Origin: Ceratothoa steindachneri | Taxonomy: Eukaryota; Arthropoda; Malacostraca; Isopoda; Cymothoidae | NCBI GenBank assembly: GCA_963969495.1 | Contig: OZ018319.1 | Span: 208,218,247-208,282,246 of the forward strand | Length of the DNA: 64,000 bases | Reading direction: 5' to 3' | In this document: piece by piece, positions 49,265 to 61,339 of the stretch | Layout of the letters: the number at the start of each line of letters is the position of its first letter | Position numbering within the stretch: position 1 is the stretch's first letter | The notes under the pieces: generated by a model | Told to the model about the DNA's origin: nothing | Databases searched by the model: none | Seen by the model: the letters and a program-made list of their open reading frames with translations, nothing else | Position numbers and translations under genes: made by a program

Positions 49265-49265
<1 letters not shown>
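47992..49265 (-). mobile_element. Mariner transposon lying between two (TA)n runs
   Basis: Left end GGCGGTCAATAAGTTTCGCA and, reverse-complemented, right end CGGTGAATAAGTTTTGCGGA form imperfect terminal inverted repeats. TA microsatellites abut both sides (47922-47991 and 49266-49335), so the TA target duplication is hidden inside them. The transposase is on the minus strand. Confidence 0.9.
48010..49094 (-). pseudogene. Mariner transposase with few lesions
   Basis: Starts MEKVEHRAVIKFFTKEGKNE at 49094 and covers HTH motifs (ARWNRKFRHGR; ISHGSVINII), TGDETW (first catalytic Asp, near 48607), HDNAPVHKA (second), PPYSPDLAPSDY (third, DD34D signature) and the C-terminus SGIRSLRDNWRKCIEVEG to a TAA near 48010. 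I see one nonsense codon (TAG after PSDVTT, near 48879) and two single-base frameshifts (near 48708 and 48205). Length (~350 residues) is normal. Mariner transposases act alone in the nucleus and insert at TA. Few lesions suggest a fairly recent copy. Confidence 0.9.

Positions 49266-49335
<70 letters not shown>
49266..49335. repeat. (AT)n microsatellite
   Basis: TA run flanking the mariner on its right and ending the 260-bp dispersed repeat on its other side. Confidence 0.96.
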
Positions 49336-49338
<3 letters not shown>

Positions 49339-49595
49339 GGGCAACATATTCTCTTCGTATTATATTTCATTGAAGGCGACTGCGAATTTAGTTTAATTTT
49401 TTTTCGACTCTCGATTTATCTAATATTCCTCTTATGGTCGTGAGTTAATCCTTGGATAAGTTCGCCAAAATTCATTAGAAAAGTAGTAACGAACGAGAGC
49501 AGTAAACGAGTTCATTGAACAAAATAAGATTTTTATTGGCCTGACGCCTTTCAATACACACCTGTATCAAAGGCAGACAGTTGCAATTAAGCAAT
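49336..49595 (-). repeat. ~260-bp dispersed repeat ending in (AT)n, copy 2
   Basis: Reverse complement matches 4770-5030 throughout (CAGGCCAATAAA, GAATTTTGGCGAACTTATCC, AACTCACGACCATAAG, TGCCCAA). Its tail microsatellite is (AT)n where the other copy has (CT)n. A degenerate hammerhead-like stretch (TTTGATA ... GAAAGGCGTCAGGC) lies at its head. Confidence 0.65.
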
Positions 49596-49658
49596 TGAAG
49601 ACAGAGTTTTATATACATGCTAGGTTAGATGTTAACACATATATTAACATACCTATAA

Positions 49659-50999
<1,341 letters not shown>

Positions 51000-51000
<1 letters not shown>

Positions 51001-52450
51001 CCCAGAGTTCTCTGATAGCTCACAAGGGCTGAGGGATATTCATTCTAAGGGATGAGGAAGGATTAGGAACAGTGGATTTCGGAGTGCCGAGCTTTAAGCG
51101 GAGTCTTGTTTGGGAGTGATTATATGGAACGGTGAGTGATTTGTGTGGTGAGCAAGATGGGGGTGATGTGGATGTTTATTTTTGATGTCGTGTACTATGT
51201 GTTGTTTTGAGGTTCCTCGGACTGTGTTTGTGCTCTGGCGTGTAGTGTAGTGGGTTTGTAGAGGCTGTGGCAAGTGTTTGTGTGCCTCTCATGACCAGGT
51301 GGTTCTTGACTTTGAGGACTTTAGTTTCATGGTGTAGGTGGTCTGTGGGTGTAGTAGCTGTGCAGCTAGTAATGATTTTAGGGCATTGTTTTGCATCGTT
51401 TGCGTTGTGTTGTGGTTTTTATCTTGTGTCCGAATGTTGTACTAGCAAGAGATCTGAGAGCGTTTAAGTCTTCCTGTGCATTTTTTAATGTTTGTGATGT
51501 GTTGTTTGAATGGCACTGATGTATTTTATGTTACTCCAAGTATGGTATGGTGTGTGGCATGGAGTTATTGTTTATGGTAAGATTAGATATGTAGTTATGT
51601 TATGATGTCCTGTTAGTGAGAAGGGTAGCTGTAGATTTGGCTGGGGCTATCTTAAGTCTGTTTGTGGTGAACCATGTGTGAATTCTGTTTAGGTAGGGTT
51701 GAAGAAGTTGGGTGGCTGTGACTGCGTTTTGGTATTTACATGTAATTGTTATGTTGTCTGCATAAGAAACTATGTTTATCTAGGGATCATGTGGGGCGGG
51801 AATGTCGTGCATGTACAGTTTGAATAGAGTTGGTGAAAGTACAGATCCTTGCGGTACACAGTTTTGTGAAATGAAATGTGTGCATGTCTGGCCGCCAGAT
51901 AGTTGGCTTGCTATCTTTTTGTGTTGTGTGTCTGATCCTGTAGCACGTTCAGGAGGTAGAGGGTTGGATGGGGGGTAGGGAGCAGGTGGTGGTGGTGATG
52001 AAATTGATGAAGATGGTAATGGAGGCGATTGGGTTAGATGCGATAGTGAAGGGGGTGTGGTCGATGGAGGAGCGAGCTAGGGTTGAGATTCGGGTGGAGG
52101 GTTTACCGGTGTGGGCTGTATTGTATTGTTGGATTAGTTGAGATGGGTAAGAATAGGGTGTTGGGTATGTAATGGGAGGAGCATGAAGAGCAGGTCCATG
52201 TGATTGTGTGTTATTTTTTGTTAGCTCGTGTTGTACATGTAAAGTGAGTTGAGTTCTTGCAAGAATTGCATTGGACTGAACCCTCCCACGTCTGTTGGCT
52301 CGACAGGATTGATTAATCGGTGGGTGGTGAATTATTTAGCGCTGTTGATGCGCGCTGATCACACGTTGTAGGGAGAGCCGTATTTGTTGAAGTAGTGGTG
52401 TGAATAATCTGGAATAGACGAATATGTTTTGGGCGCTCATTCATGTTTGG
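51000..52450 (-). mobile_element. Decayed I/Jockey-type LINE
   Basis: Minus-strand segments in order: a Cys/His cluster CNSCKNSTHFTC near 52250 that looks like a PHD-type finger; a Pro/Ser-rich spacer; CVPQGSVLSPTLFKLYMHDI near 51830; IVSYADNITITC near 51760 (catalytic YADD changed to YADN); KIAPAKSTATLL; LGVT near 51530; then TATTPTDHLHHETKVLKVKN and MRGTQTLA near 51350. The endonuclease and N-terminal half of the polymerase are missing and many stops are present. Order and motifs fit an I-superfamily polymerase; the exact clade is not resolved. Confidence 0.78.
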
Positions 52451-52454
52451 CAAC

Positions 52455-54640
52455 ATATCTAGACCTTTCCTAGGATTCGAGATATGCCTGGCACTCTTGT
52501 TTTCCCTATTATTTAGGTCAGCACATCTACCTTTCCTCCTATTTACTTTTCGCCTCCTTCACATTCATCCGGAATTCTATAAGGGAAACTCCCATACAGG
52601 GAAAGGTTTAGAAAAGGTTGTAGCCCCCTTGCTCTCTATTATTCCATGTAATCTACATTTTGACTTCCCTTAATTTTAACACTTTGCGGAAACAGTAATC
52701 AATAAAATGAGATTTTACTGCTCTAGTTTGTCATCCTTGGCCAGTTTTATTCCGGCGGTGAAACTGCGTTTGTATGGCGGGAACATCCGGGCTGTTTGGC
52801 GCGAACGTCTTGCTCTAGTCTCTGAACTGCACTCTGTCGCAATGTCTTTTATTGCCGTTTTTTCGCCACTACTGCCTCATATTATCGTCTTTCCAGGGAG
52901 TGCTGCACCCCACATTTTACTGACTTTTCAAGTGGCCCGGCCCACATATGCGACCTACCCCCCTTATACACACAGATTCGGCCCGTACCCCAGAGGGGGT
53001 CTTTCGTATTAGATTTTCTTATTACTGTGGCTCCGCGGATAATTTATTGCCCAGTTTTTGTGGCGCGAAGCTTTAATTAACTTTTTCTCCTTTTACGCGT
53101 GCATTCATTTTCCGTTTATAGTCTTGTGAACTTTGTCGCGCCTCATTATTATTGTGTAGAGAGAATTATGCTCTTAAGGGTTTGGGAGAAGGTTTTTCTT
53201 TCATTCCTCTTCCTCATCTCTCGAATCCCGCACAATACGACCTATTTTCGTTGCAGAAGAACATATAGAGGAGAGCTGTGCCTCCAGCACCACAAGGCGT
53301 ATAATGTATCGCATTATTTTTTTTACCTATTACCTCGTTTGTTTTCGCTTTTTATGTAAGCTGTAATACCATATTGAGACACTAGTAACTGCCAAATTTA
53401 CCCGCTCCCCCACTTTTGTCGTATCTCGAAGAAGCTTAGAAAGGGTTCGATGTGGTGCCCGGGAAAGTTAATGTGGTTTGGAGACCAATGTCAGTCAATT
53501 CCAAGCCAAAATCACTTCATGGTGTAGTGTAGAATCAGGTGGATGTTTTGTCATTTGTGCCAATGTCCAATTTAATATTATGATACTCCTGAAGTTGATT
53601 TAATTCATTAAAACCTTCAAGTGATGCCCATTAATGATTTTCAGTTGTTCTGCAATTAATGCGTCTTTCAATGACTCATTAATATATTCCAGTTGTCCTG
53701 CGATTTCGCGCGTCTTCCAATGACTCGTTTCTGGTCGAAAACTTTTCCGTCTCCTTTTGATTAGTAGACTCACTAATTTCGTCTCGATCAGACATTTGTG
53801 CATGTGTCCTGTAGACGGTTTTTGCTGCTATCACCCTTATACCATTTGTGCTAGTATTACTTTTATACTTTGTACTGTTATACTTGTGAGTTTAAACACG
53901 TGGGCTAGACCCTCCACCAGCGGACTTTTGTATGATCATCTTGTCTCTATGCGTGGCACTTGTCTGTTATGGAATGATCTCTGGAGGTTTCTTGTTGCAC
54001 ACAATGATTAGTAACTGTCGTCATTCGAAAAGTTTATTGCATTTGCGAATATTAATTAAAACAATATAGAAAACTGCCTGAGCTTTTTCGGGCATCTAAT
54101 CCTTGGGAATTGGCAGGACATATGGGAGATCATTATATCTTAAGTGTGTTCTTCGAATAATGTAGTCACAAATACTCGTATATATATATACGCATAGTTA
54201 CAGAGGACTTCGCGTAAATAAAATCACCCCTGGCCGTTTTATCGCCTTGCGTTCTCGCTTGCCTCAAGTTGACTTGTCCAACAAAGTTCAAAGTTATAGG
54301 TCACAAAGGTGCCACGTGTGGTTCTCCCGTCTTTATCGGGGCCACGACGGAAGACGTAATGGACCCCTTTGCTCATTTTTAATATAAAGAATCGAGGGGG
54401 TATGCTGAAGGTGACTCTTTGTTTTTAGTCTTTGTTTGACCTGGTTCGTGATGCTCGTTTCACCTTTGGGATGGAGGGCAGGGCCCGTCTCGCACCCACC
54501 TCAGCGCCGCGTGTCTCAGGCAGAGGATAATTTGGCTCAATCTTGTCTTTTATCACCTTTGTTTACTTTCGTTATAAAGGGCGAAGGTGGCTAAAAAGGC
54601 GTAAACAAAAGGAGGAGAATCCTTCACCCATCTCTGCTCC
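52455..54640. other. No gene; small 48-bp tandem duplication at 53642-53738
   Basis: CAGTTGTTCTGCAATTAATG at 53642 recurs, diverged, at 53690. Otherwise nothing recognised. Confidence 0.45.
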
Positions 54641-54960
54641 CCCTCACATCTTCAAACACTCTCATACCCTTTCACGCTCTTTAACAAGATCGCCACTGAC
54701 GATATAAAGGTTTCAATCAGGTTGGATACACTGAAAATGAAGGTGGAGTGCTTTGACGAAGCGGGTTGCAAATTGGCGTGATTGGAAGGCGCCATCTCCA
54801 AGGCCCGAACAAGCGGAGATCGAACTCTTTCATCGTGTGCCAGTGGCTGGCCGGTCATCATCGATGAAACCGGCCTCGATCCGGCCTGATGAAGTAACCC
54901 CAAAACGTGGGTGGAATAACTCTTTCTAAAGACGGAATCCTATTTGTACGACGACTAATC
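54640..54960 (+). other. Possible Penelope terminal-repeat relic
   Basis: CGGCCTGATGAAGTAACCCC then AAAACGTGGGTGGAATAA recalls the CTGATGA...GAAAC pattern of Penelope ends, but GAAA is changed to CAAA and no coding part adjoins. Confidence 0.25.
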
Positions 54961-55104
54961 ATCCTAATGAGGCTTGGTATTAATTTACACTACAATCCAC
55001 TACCAGTGTTGAACATTGGATTGGGGCGAAGGGGAGTTCTAAAAACTTCATTTCAAAGACTTTTTGTCACTTTAACACTCATTTAATTTAAATCAATGAC
55101 ACCC

Positions 55105-55168
55105 GATACCACGTTTGAATAGCTGCTCTCTTTGTCGATACCACGTTTGAATAGCTGCTCTCTTTGTC
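55105..55168. repeat. Exact tandem duplication, 32-bp unit
   Basis: Unit 55105-55136 starting GATACCACGTTTGAATAGCT is repeated exactly at 55137-55168; identity implies a recent event. Confidence 0.95.
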
Positions 55169-55169
55169 C

Positions 55170-56385
55170 GAATTTAATCATAATTTTGTACCCTCAGCGG
55201 TGTTGTAGGCACTCCCTGTCGTTCGAGCTGTTACTTGTACTAATCTCAGCACTTTCATTCAAGCATCTTTTCACAAGTTTTGTGGCTGTATCGCTTTGAT
55301 ATGTTTAGTTAATAAAATATCCTACACACCACAATTCATGAGAGCAAATGACACTTCTCCCCTCCCCTCTTCAAATGTCGAACCACGGAGATAATAATTG
55401 CCTCCAACATAGGTACAGATTAGTATGCATATTAATCTCCTCTTCTATCAAGAGGGGATAACTTTGTATACATCTGGAGATGTGTATGTTACAGGACGTA
55501 TGCGCTGTTTTGTTGTTGCTGATAGTCGCAGTCTCATTTAAGTCTTGGGAATCGTGTTCTTTGCCGTTTTAGTTAATTTCCGGTTTTCCCGGAGGAATTT
55601 CCTTCTTTTTCAAGTTTAATTTCTTCTCGAATCGAAATACAGCTGAAATGCATCAAATGTTATTTATGTTTGTCCGTGTGTGCGCGTACTTGAATACATG
55701 AACCTGACATACGGTATCTTACACTTTGCGTGAGGCTAACAGATATGTCAGCCCAAACTTTTTAGAATCTTCATATACCCTAAGATATATAGATATGTGT
55801 GTATGTGCAAAGCGTGGTTACCAAAGTTACTTCAAATTTATACATTGTATCCGTAAATTCCTGATACTTACGTTCATAAGACCGTAAACCTCTTAACCAG
55901 CAGACCGCATTAAAATAGGTCTTGATGATGGAGTTTCGCAGGCACTTCTCTCTTTCTTCAATAATTGGTATTGATATCTCGCTACCTTAGATGCAGATTG
56001 GTTAAAGCTCATAATAAAATGCTATAAAATACGTAATATAAGTATTTTATAGTTTATGGACGTGAGGCGTCGCTTTGGACGTTTGCATGCAGTGAGGAGT
56101 AATGGATAGAAAAAAAATCCAACCTAAAACAGAGATTCAAACGCCATTTGAAAATGAGATGTAAGGATCGTACCTCTCAATCACAAGATAACTGATTTGA
56201 TTCATTGTTGAAGAGTATATTTTTATTGTATGGATGTGAGAAAGCGTGTTTTGAATTGGTCTTAAATAACAGGGTCTTGACCTATGTAGGAAAGAATATC
56301 AAGAAGAATCTTAGTAACTCCTTTTTCTGCAATCTATCTAGTAAAGTGATCTTGGCCGACTCGAAGATTTTTCATACTGTTCTTA
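55170..56385. other. No gene recognised
   Basis: AT-rich; nothing identified. Confidence 0.45.
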
Positions 56386-56389
56386 CGGT

Positions 56390-56625
56390 TGAGGTTTTTA
56401 GTCGCGTGTCGCGACTCTATAAGTTACGATATCGGTCCCTAGGTCGGTCCGTCGAAGGGTAATATTTTACTTTTCAATGAGATTTTGGGCAATAACATCG
56501 CAACTATTCGGCCGATTTTATCAATATTTGAAACAATTATGTGGTTTTAAATTCACTTTCAAATGATTTAATTGGCAAGGACCTGTAAAGGTTAGTCCGG
56601 GAATTATTAAAAGAGAACTAACTAT
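56390..56625 (+). mobile_element. 122-bp-unit element, copy C, one unit, 3' truncated
   Basis: Starts AGTCGCGTGTCGCGACTCTA, then TCGGTCCGTCG and a single unit with GGCAATAACATCGCAACTAT, GGCCGATTTTATC and AAAGGTTAGTCCGGGAATTA. It stops before the tail seen in copies A and B. Confidence 0.7.
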
Positions 56626-56650
56626 GGATCGGATTGGCCCACTTGTTGGG

Positions 56651-56762
<112 letters not shown>

Positions 56763-56816
56763 TAAAATAACTCAATGACGAGTTATGGTATATGATAGAA
56801 GCTAAAAGTTTAATTT

Positions 56817-56862
56817 ATGAGACTAGTTTCGGTATATAGTTTATCATACAATCTTCAATCAT
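56817..56862 (-). ncRNA. Hammerhead-like module, family 1, 3' terminal repeat of copy A
   Basis: Layout ATGA, TTGAAGA, stem II, GAAAC, TA, GTC, TCAT over 46 nt. Stem I ATGA/TCAT pairs fully. C3 of the core is T, which would weaken or abolish cleavage. Confidence 0.62.
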
Positions 56863-57222
56863 ATACTGAGAATGCAATTGCTAAAAAGGTCTATAAATCG
56901 CGCATAGATCAGAAAGAAACAAAAAGAAAAACCACAAAGAAACACAAAACGGGGCGGGAAAAGGTCAGTAATCAGGCGGTATAAGTCTAAGATCGTTGAC
57001 TATGCTGTTTACGATGAGGTTACGAGCATGGGGGCTGCATTTCAATTACCCATCTGAAAAAATAAGAATTGGGAATTTCTCCTATTAATATAGATTCTAC
57101 TATTTTTCTTTTACGGAAATCTTTACAATTATATATGATTTGTGCCTTTGAATAGTCAATTTGTTGGTTGAAATACTGGATGTGGTACTGCCTCGTCTGA
57201 CATCACCTTTATGTTCATAAAT

Positions 57223-58560
57223 TCATTTTGTTAAGGTTCTTTCGGTCTCTCCTATATAAGTTGAGGGGCAGTTTGTTGAACCACACGGGATTAAATATAC
57301 ACCTGCATCATTTGGCTGATCCACGGGCTTGGTCGAAGGAAAAGACTTGAGGATAGAAAAAGGATATTTAAATGTGGTTAAGCCTGGAGAAATAACTTTG
57401 TTCACTCCTTTGAGGAGGGGATAAAAGGGAAGGGATAGATACTTCGTATTACTAAATTTGTTTTTATCCTTGGGACGGTAATGAGTAGATTTTGCTTTAG
57501 ATAAACTTACATTGATCACGTGGAAGCGATAATTTAATTCAATGAAACTGCAGGTTATATATGTAATCTCGTCTTCTAGAAAGCAAGGGTCACATATCGT
57601 AAGTGCTCTCAAAAACAAACCTGCTGCTACGGCTCGGTTAATGTTAATATCATGATGAGGAAAGAAATGGATATAAGAGTTAGAATGGGTTGGTTTTCGG
57701 TACACAGTGAAACTAATTTTGTCAATGACTCTAACAATTTTTACATCAAGAAAGGATATACAATTATCTTTTTCACTCTCTACTTTAAAATTAATAGTGG
57801 GATGGAGGTCGTTAAGATTTTTAGGGAAATTGTCAAATAAGTTTGAACTATCTATAGGCCAAATCGACATGACATCATCTACATACCTATACCAGACAAA
57901 ATTATGATGGGGAATCAATCACAGAAGGGAGTAATGATACTTCGAAATGTTCCATAAAAAAGTTACATAATATGGGCGATAAAGGATCACCCATGCTAAG
58001 ACCATATTTTTGACAGAAAAAAAACATATCTTTGATAAATACATTGTCAGTAACATAAAGTTAACGATTTATAATTTTATTTTTGCCTAGAGGGAGGTTT
58101 AATTTTTGATTATCTAATACCTTAGATAGAGCATCAGGAGCTTCGTTAACTGGGTCATTAGTGAACAGGCTGTTTACATCAAACCTTATTATGCGGCTTC
58201 CTTTTATGTTGATTTTTCGAAATTTTTCAATGAAATCAGAAGAATGGATTATGTGTGAAGGAGAAGTCAATCCAACAGCGTCAGCAAGAAGGGAGGCCAA
58301 CCACTTCGAGAGTTTGTATGCATAATTGTCAATACACGATATAATAGGTCAAAGTGGTGTTCTATTTCTGTGGGCTTTGGGCGGATCATACATACGGGAA
58401 AGTGATGGGTTGGTAGGTTTAAAACAATGAAGAAAGTCTGAGTTGGATCGTTTGAGCCATTTTTTGAGAGTTTTGTTGAAGATCTCGGTTTTATTTTTCA
58501 ATGGGTTGGAAGATAATTTCTCGTCAATGTTCATAGTATTGAGTAAATCCTGTAATTTTT
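57223..58560 (-). pseudogene. Penelope polymerase (RT and start of GIY-YIG), copy A
   Basis: Minus-strand segments in order: YDPPKAHRNRTPL, SSDFIEKFRKINIKGSRIIR, FDVNSLFTNDPV, KYGLSMGDPLSPILCNFFME, FVWYRYVDDVMSIWP (catalytic YVDD, at 57874-57885), ISFTVYRKPTHSNSYIHFFP, then VISPGLTTFKYPF and AGVYLIPCGSTNC...YIGETERTLTK. The reading is in at least three pieces, so there are frameshifts near 58060 and 58320. An in-frame TGA at 57223-57225 replaces the Arg codon present in copy B and cuts the endonuclease. RT copies the element RNA; GIY-YIG makes the target nick. The RT core residues I can see are intact. Confidence 0.88.
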
Positions 58561-58886
58561 CAGTAAAGAATTTTTGTCTAACACCATGATTTGGTTAGTT
58601 TTGTCCGATTTTGTTAGGGTGATATTTTTGTTAGAATTAAGTAATTTAAGGGCAATCATGAGGCGCCTAGGGACCTCTTAAGTATTTCACACTGTCACTA
58701 TGGGAGAAAGCACTAGCTACAAAACCACTTTAGAACTCAATATTTGACTGATCACGTTCACAAAATTTATTTATAGATAGCCCATAGGATAATTTCATGA
58801 TCACGCAAGAACTCCTAAGAAAAAAGATTGAAAACATTCTTTGCAGGATTTGAAGCCTTCTTCCATAGTCTATTTTGGAATAACCA

Positions 58887-59264
58887 CTACACTTTGTTAT
58901 GAAAGTGGTGTTGACACTTTAGACGAACGTGGGTAAGGGTCAATTGGCACTGTCTCAGTGTGTAAGGAAGTTGGGTTGGACTTACGTTTGCTTGGAGTTC
59001 ACGGAGAGTTTCACGTTGAATCTTGAACCGGAGATTGCAGTCTCGTTTGTTGACTTGAATGCTCTCCACTGAGGCTGATTCGTCTAGTTTGCAAAACGGA
59101 GTTTCTTGACTGCTGATCTTCTCCATGTGGGTGAATGTACGCGGTGTTACTTTTTCTGCTAAGCAGTTTTGTACAAATTTTAATCTTAATTTAGATTTGT
59201 GTGCGCTAATCAAGGATCTGAGATATTTACGTAAGACTGGTGTATAATAGCAGTTCTCTTGCTC
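58887..59264 (-). pseudogene. Penelope N-terminal region, copy A
   Basis: Probable start MEQENCYYTPVLRKYL at about 59264, just inside the terminal repeat boundary, then ISAHKSKLRLKFVQNCLAEK and VTPRTFTHM. It ends at a stop near 58887 before the RT. I recognise no separate domain; position and KLRLKFV..CL pattern fit the Penelope N-terminus. An upstream in-frame ATG at 59297 lies in the terminal repeat. Confidence 0.7.
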
Positions 59265-59354
59265 CATCGTGGTAACTGATATAATTAAAGAACTCAAGGA
59301 CGAGTTATGGTATATGATAGTGAAACCACTGTATAGGAGCCAAAAGTTTAATTT

Positions 59355-59400
59355 ACGAGACTCGTTTCAGTATGTAGTTTATCATACCCTCTTCAGTCGT
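59355..59400 (-). ncRNA. Hammerhead-like module, family 1, 5' terminal repeat of copy A
   Basis: Layout ACGA, CTGAAGA (core CUGANGA intact), GGTATG/CATACT stem II, GAAAC, GA, GTC, TCGT. Stem I ACGA/TCGT pairs fully and differs from the 3' copy by a compensated C-G/T-A change. The best candidate in the window for a self-cleaving RNA, apart from one extra G before stem II. Confidence 0.72.
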
Positions 59401-59484
59401 TTACTGAGAATGCGATTGTTACAAAAGTCTATAAATAGCGTTCAGATCAGAGGACATCGAAACTAAGAGAAAAAATTCTCCCTC

Positions 59485-60028
59485 TCCCTCTCCCCCCATA
59501 TTTCCCAATATATTCCTCTCCCTCCTCTTCCCTTTATAAAAGGACATCCAGACCAAGAGAAAAAAAAATCCCGTTCTTAAAATATAGAGCTATAGAAGAA
59601 GATAAGATGCCCGTTCTGTTTCTGTGGCCACAACGTTCTTCGCTCAAAACTAACGGTGAGTCACACGTGAGCGTAAACTGCCAGGCGCGTGCGGTGAAAC
59701 GTTTACTCATTTTAAGTATATTATATGATAAGGAGAGTGCTCTCGTCTCGTCAATCTGTCCTCAACCTAAAAATAATAATAATCAGCAAGTAAAAATTTT
59801 TTTGTGCCACAATAAAAGAATTTCAAACAATGTGCATCTATATTTATTTACGACAAGACCTTTTATCCACGGCAACGCCCGGGATAAAAATCCGTCTTAC
59901 TTTATTTCCGAAGCACATTTCACACGGGCAACGACGGATATCTCTGCTAGTATACATTTATTAATACATAGAGCAAAAAGAGTGAGTTTTTATAAGGAGG
60001 ATAGTCAATATTTAATTTATAATTCCCC
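59485..60028. other. No gene recognised
   Basis: Between two Penelope insertions. The plus-strand open frame 59607-60062 has no recognisable domain. Confidence 0.4.
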
Positions 60029-60199
60029 CCCCCGATTAGGAACTCCAATTGGATCTCTGTAAACTATATATATATATATATTGTACGCTTGGTGTGACTG
60101 CATATATTCTTAGTGTTCGACTGAGGCTGGCATGACTAACTCCATGCCGAAACTGGTGTCGAGATAATAAATACTACGCTCCTCCACAGTCGTTTTATT

Positions 60200-60202
<3 letters not shown>
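60029..60202 (+). mobile_element. 3' end of Penelope family 2, plus strand
   Basis: GATTAGGAACTCCAATTGGA (end of ORF and 3' UTR), a short (TA)8 at 60065-60080, then a complete terminal repeat TTGTACGCTTGG...CGTTTTATTTAC. Same order as the minus-strand copy at 10295-10640. Upstream coding sequence is lost. Confidence 0.82.
60117..60162 (+). ncRNA. Hammerhead-like module, family 2, copy 3
   Basis: TCGA, CTGAGGC, GGCATG/CATGCC, GAAAC, TG, GTG, TCGA. The cleavage-site triplet is GTG instead of GTC, so this copy should not cleave. Confidence 0.6.

Positions 60203-60274
<72 letters not shown>
60203..60274. repeat. (AT)n microsatellite
   Basis: Runs from the end of the family 2 terminal repeat to a family 3 Penelope fragment. 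Confidence 0.97.
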
Positions 60275-60277
<3 letters not shown>

Positions 60278-60455
60278 GGTACTATTGAAGTCCACAGCTG
60301 TGGCAGCGTTATTAATTTTAACTTGTATTTTCTTAATATTTCTTAGAAGTTTTTTAACGGGGTCTTCGAGGCGAGGTAAAACATCCGCGAATGACATTCT
60401 TTATTCCTACACGTCTTTCGACGATGTTAGGTCATCTTCAGGGAATTAACAGAAA
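60275..60455 (-). mobile_element. Penelope family 3 fragment (terminal repeat and N-terminus)
   Basis: Minus strand: TTCCCTGAAGATGACC...ATCGTCGAAAGACG (hammerhead-like again), then MSFADVLPRLEDPVKKLL, VKINNAATAVDFNSTC, cut by (AT)n. The last part is repeated in inverted orientation at 60965-61060. Confidence 0.65.
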
Positions 60456-60495
60456 TGGAATGACTTGGACTTGGACTTGGACTTGGACTTGGACA
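60456..60495. repeat. (TTGGAC)n short tandem repeat
   Basis: About five exact copies of a hexamer next to the family 3 fragment. Confidence 0.95.
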
Positions 60496-60499
60496 TAAA

Positions 60500-60960
60500 A
60501 ATTGGTGAAATTTAGGGAGAGGAAGAGAGAGATAGTGAGAGAGGAAAGGGGTGAAATCGGGGGATTTTAAAGAATAGAGGTGGTGTGGGAGACATAATAA
60601 ATAGGTCCCTGGTTAAAGGGTAGCTCTGTTTGTTTAAGTTTGGTTTGTTTGTTTTTGTTTTTTGGATGTATTTTTTTTTAATAAATTATAAAAATCTATA
60701 GTTTATTCTAATTAAATTAAACGTGTTAATTTAATTCTTATTTTATATATGATCTTAAATGGCATTCAAGCTTTTATTTGAGGTGGGGTTTATTGTTCCC
60801 GCTGTGGGTTTTTGAAAAAGCTTTCCTAGTTAAATTTTTGGATTTTGATACTTCTCACAGTTTTGAAAAAAAGGGTAATCTTAGTGATGGTTTATGAATT
60901 TCTACTAAAGAAACTTGAGCATTACACTAGTCGTTTTTTGTGATTTGTCGATTTTGTCAT
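60500..60960. other. No gene recognised
   Basis: GA-rich then AT-rich sequence between inverted Penelope fragments. Confidence 0.45.
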
Positions 60961-60964
60961 GTGT

Positions 60965-61057
60965 ATTTTGGAGTCACAAGTTAAAATTAATAATGTTGCC
61001 ACAGCTGTGGACTTCAATAGTACCTGCATACAACATGGCTTTTTACCTGATTACACA

Positions 61058-61061
<4 letters not shown>
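60965..61061 (+). pseudogene. Penelope family 3 N-terminal fragment, inverted partner
   Basis: Plus-strand QVKINNVATAVDFNSTCIQH then GFLPDYTR, cut by (AT)n. It forms a ~55-bp inverted repeat with 60275-60335. Confidence 0.65.

Positions 61062-61124
<63 letters not shown>
61062..61124. repeat. (AT)n microsatellite
   Basis: Pure AT run interrupting the family 3 N-terminal fragment. Confidence 0.97.
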
Positions 61125-61127
<3 letters not shown>

Positions 61128-61339
61128 GGTGAAAACTAAGCAAGCTATTGATAAAAGCATTTTATTTATCTGGTTATGAACATTTCGAGGTCTTATAGCC
61201 TTGTCCTCTTAGAACTCAATGAATGAATATTTACGAGAATTTATCATCCAACCCATTGGAAAATAAAACCCAGATCTTCAACAAGACTCTCACAAAATTG
61301 CTCAAATGATCCAACTCAGACCTTTATCATTTTAAACCT

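Noticed and set aside
53240..53300. Possible exon (TTTTCGTTGCAG followed by an open stretch)
   Set aside because: The acceptor-like sequence is reasonable but the translation does not match the missing LMO exons and has no convincing donor.
54888..54935. Hammerhead motif CTGATGA...AAAACGTG
   Set aside because: The GAAA element is changed to CAAA and stem II is too short to draw; kept only as a weak Penelope relic.
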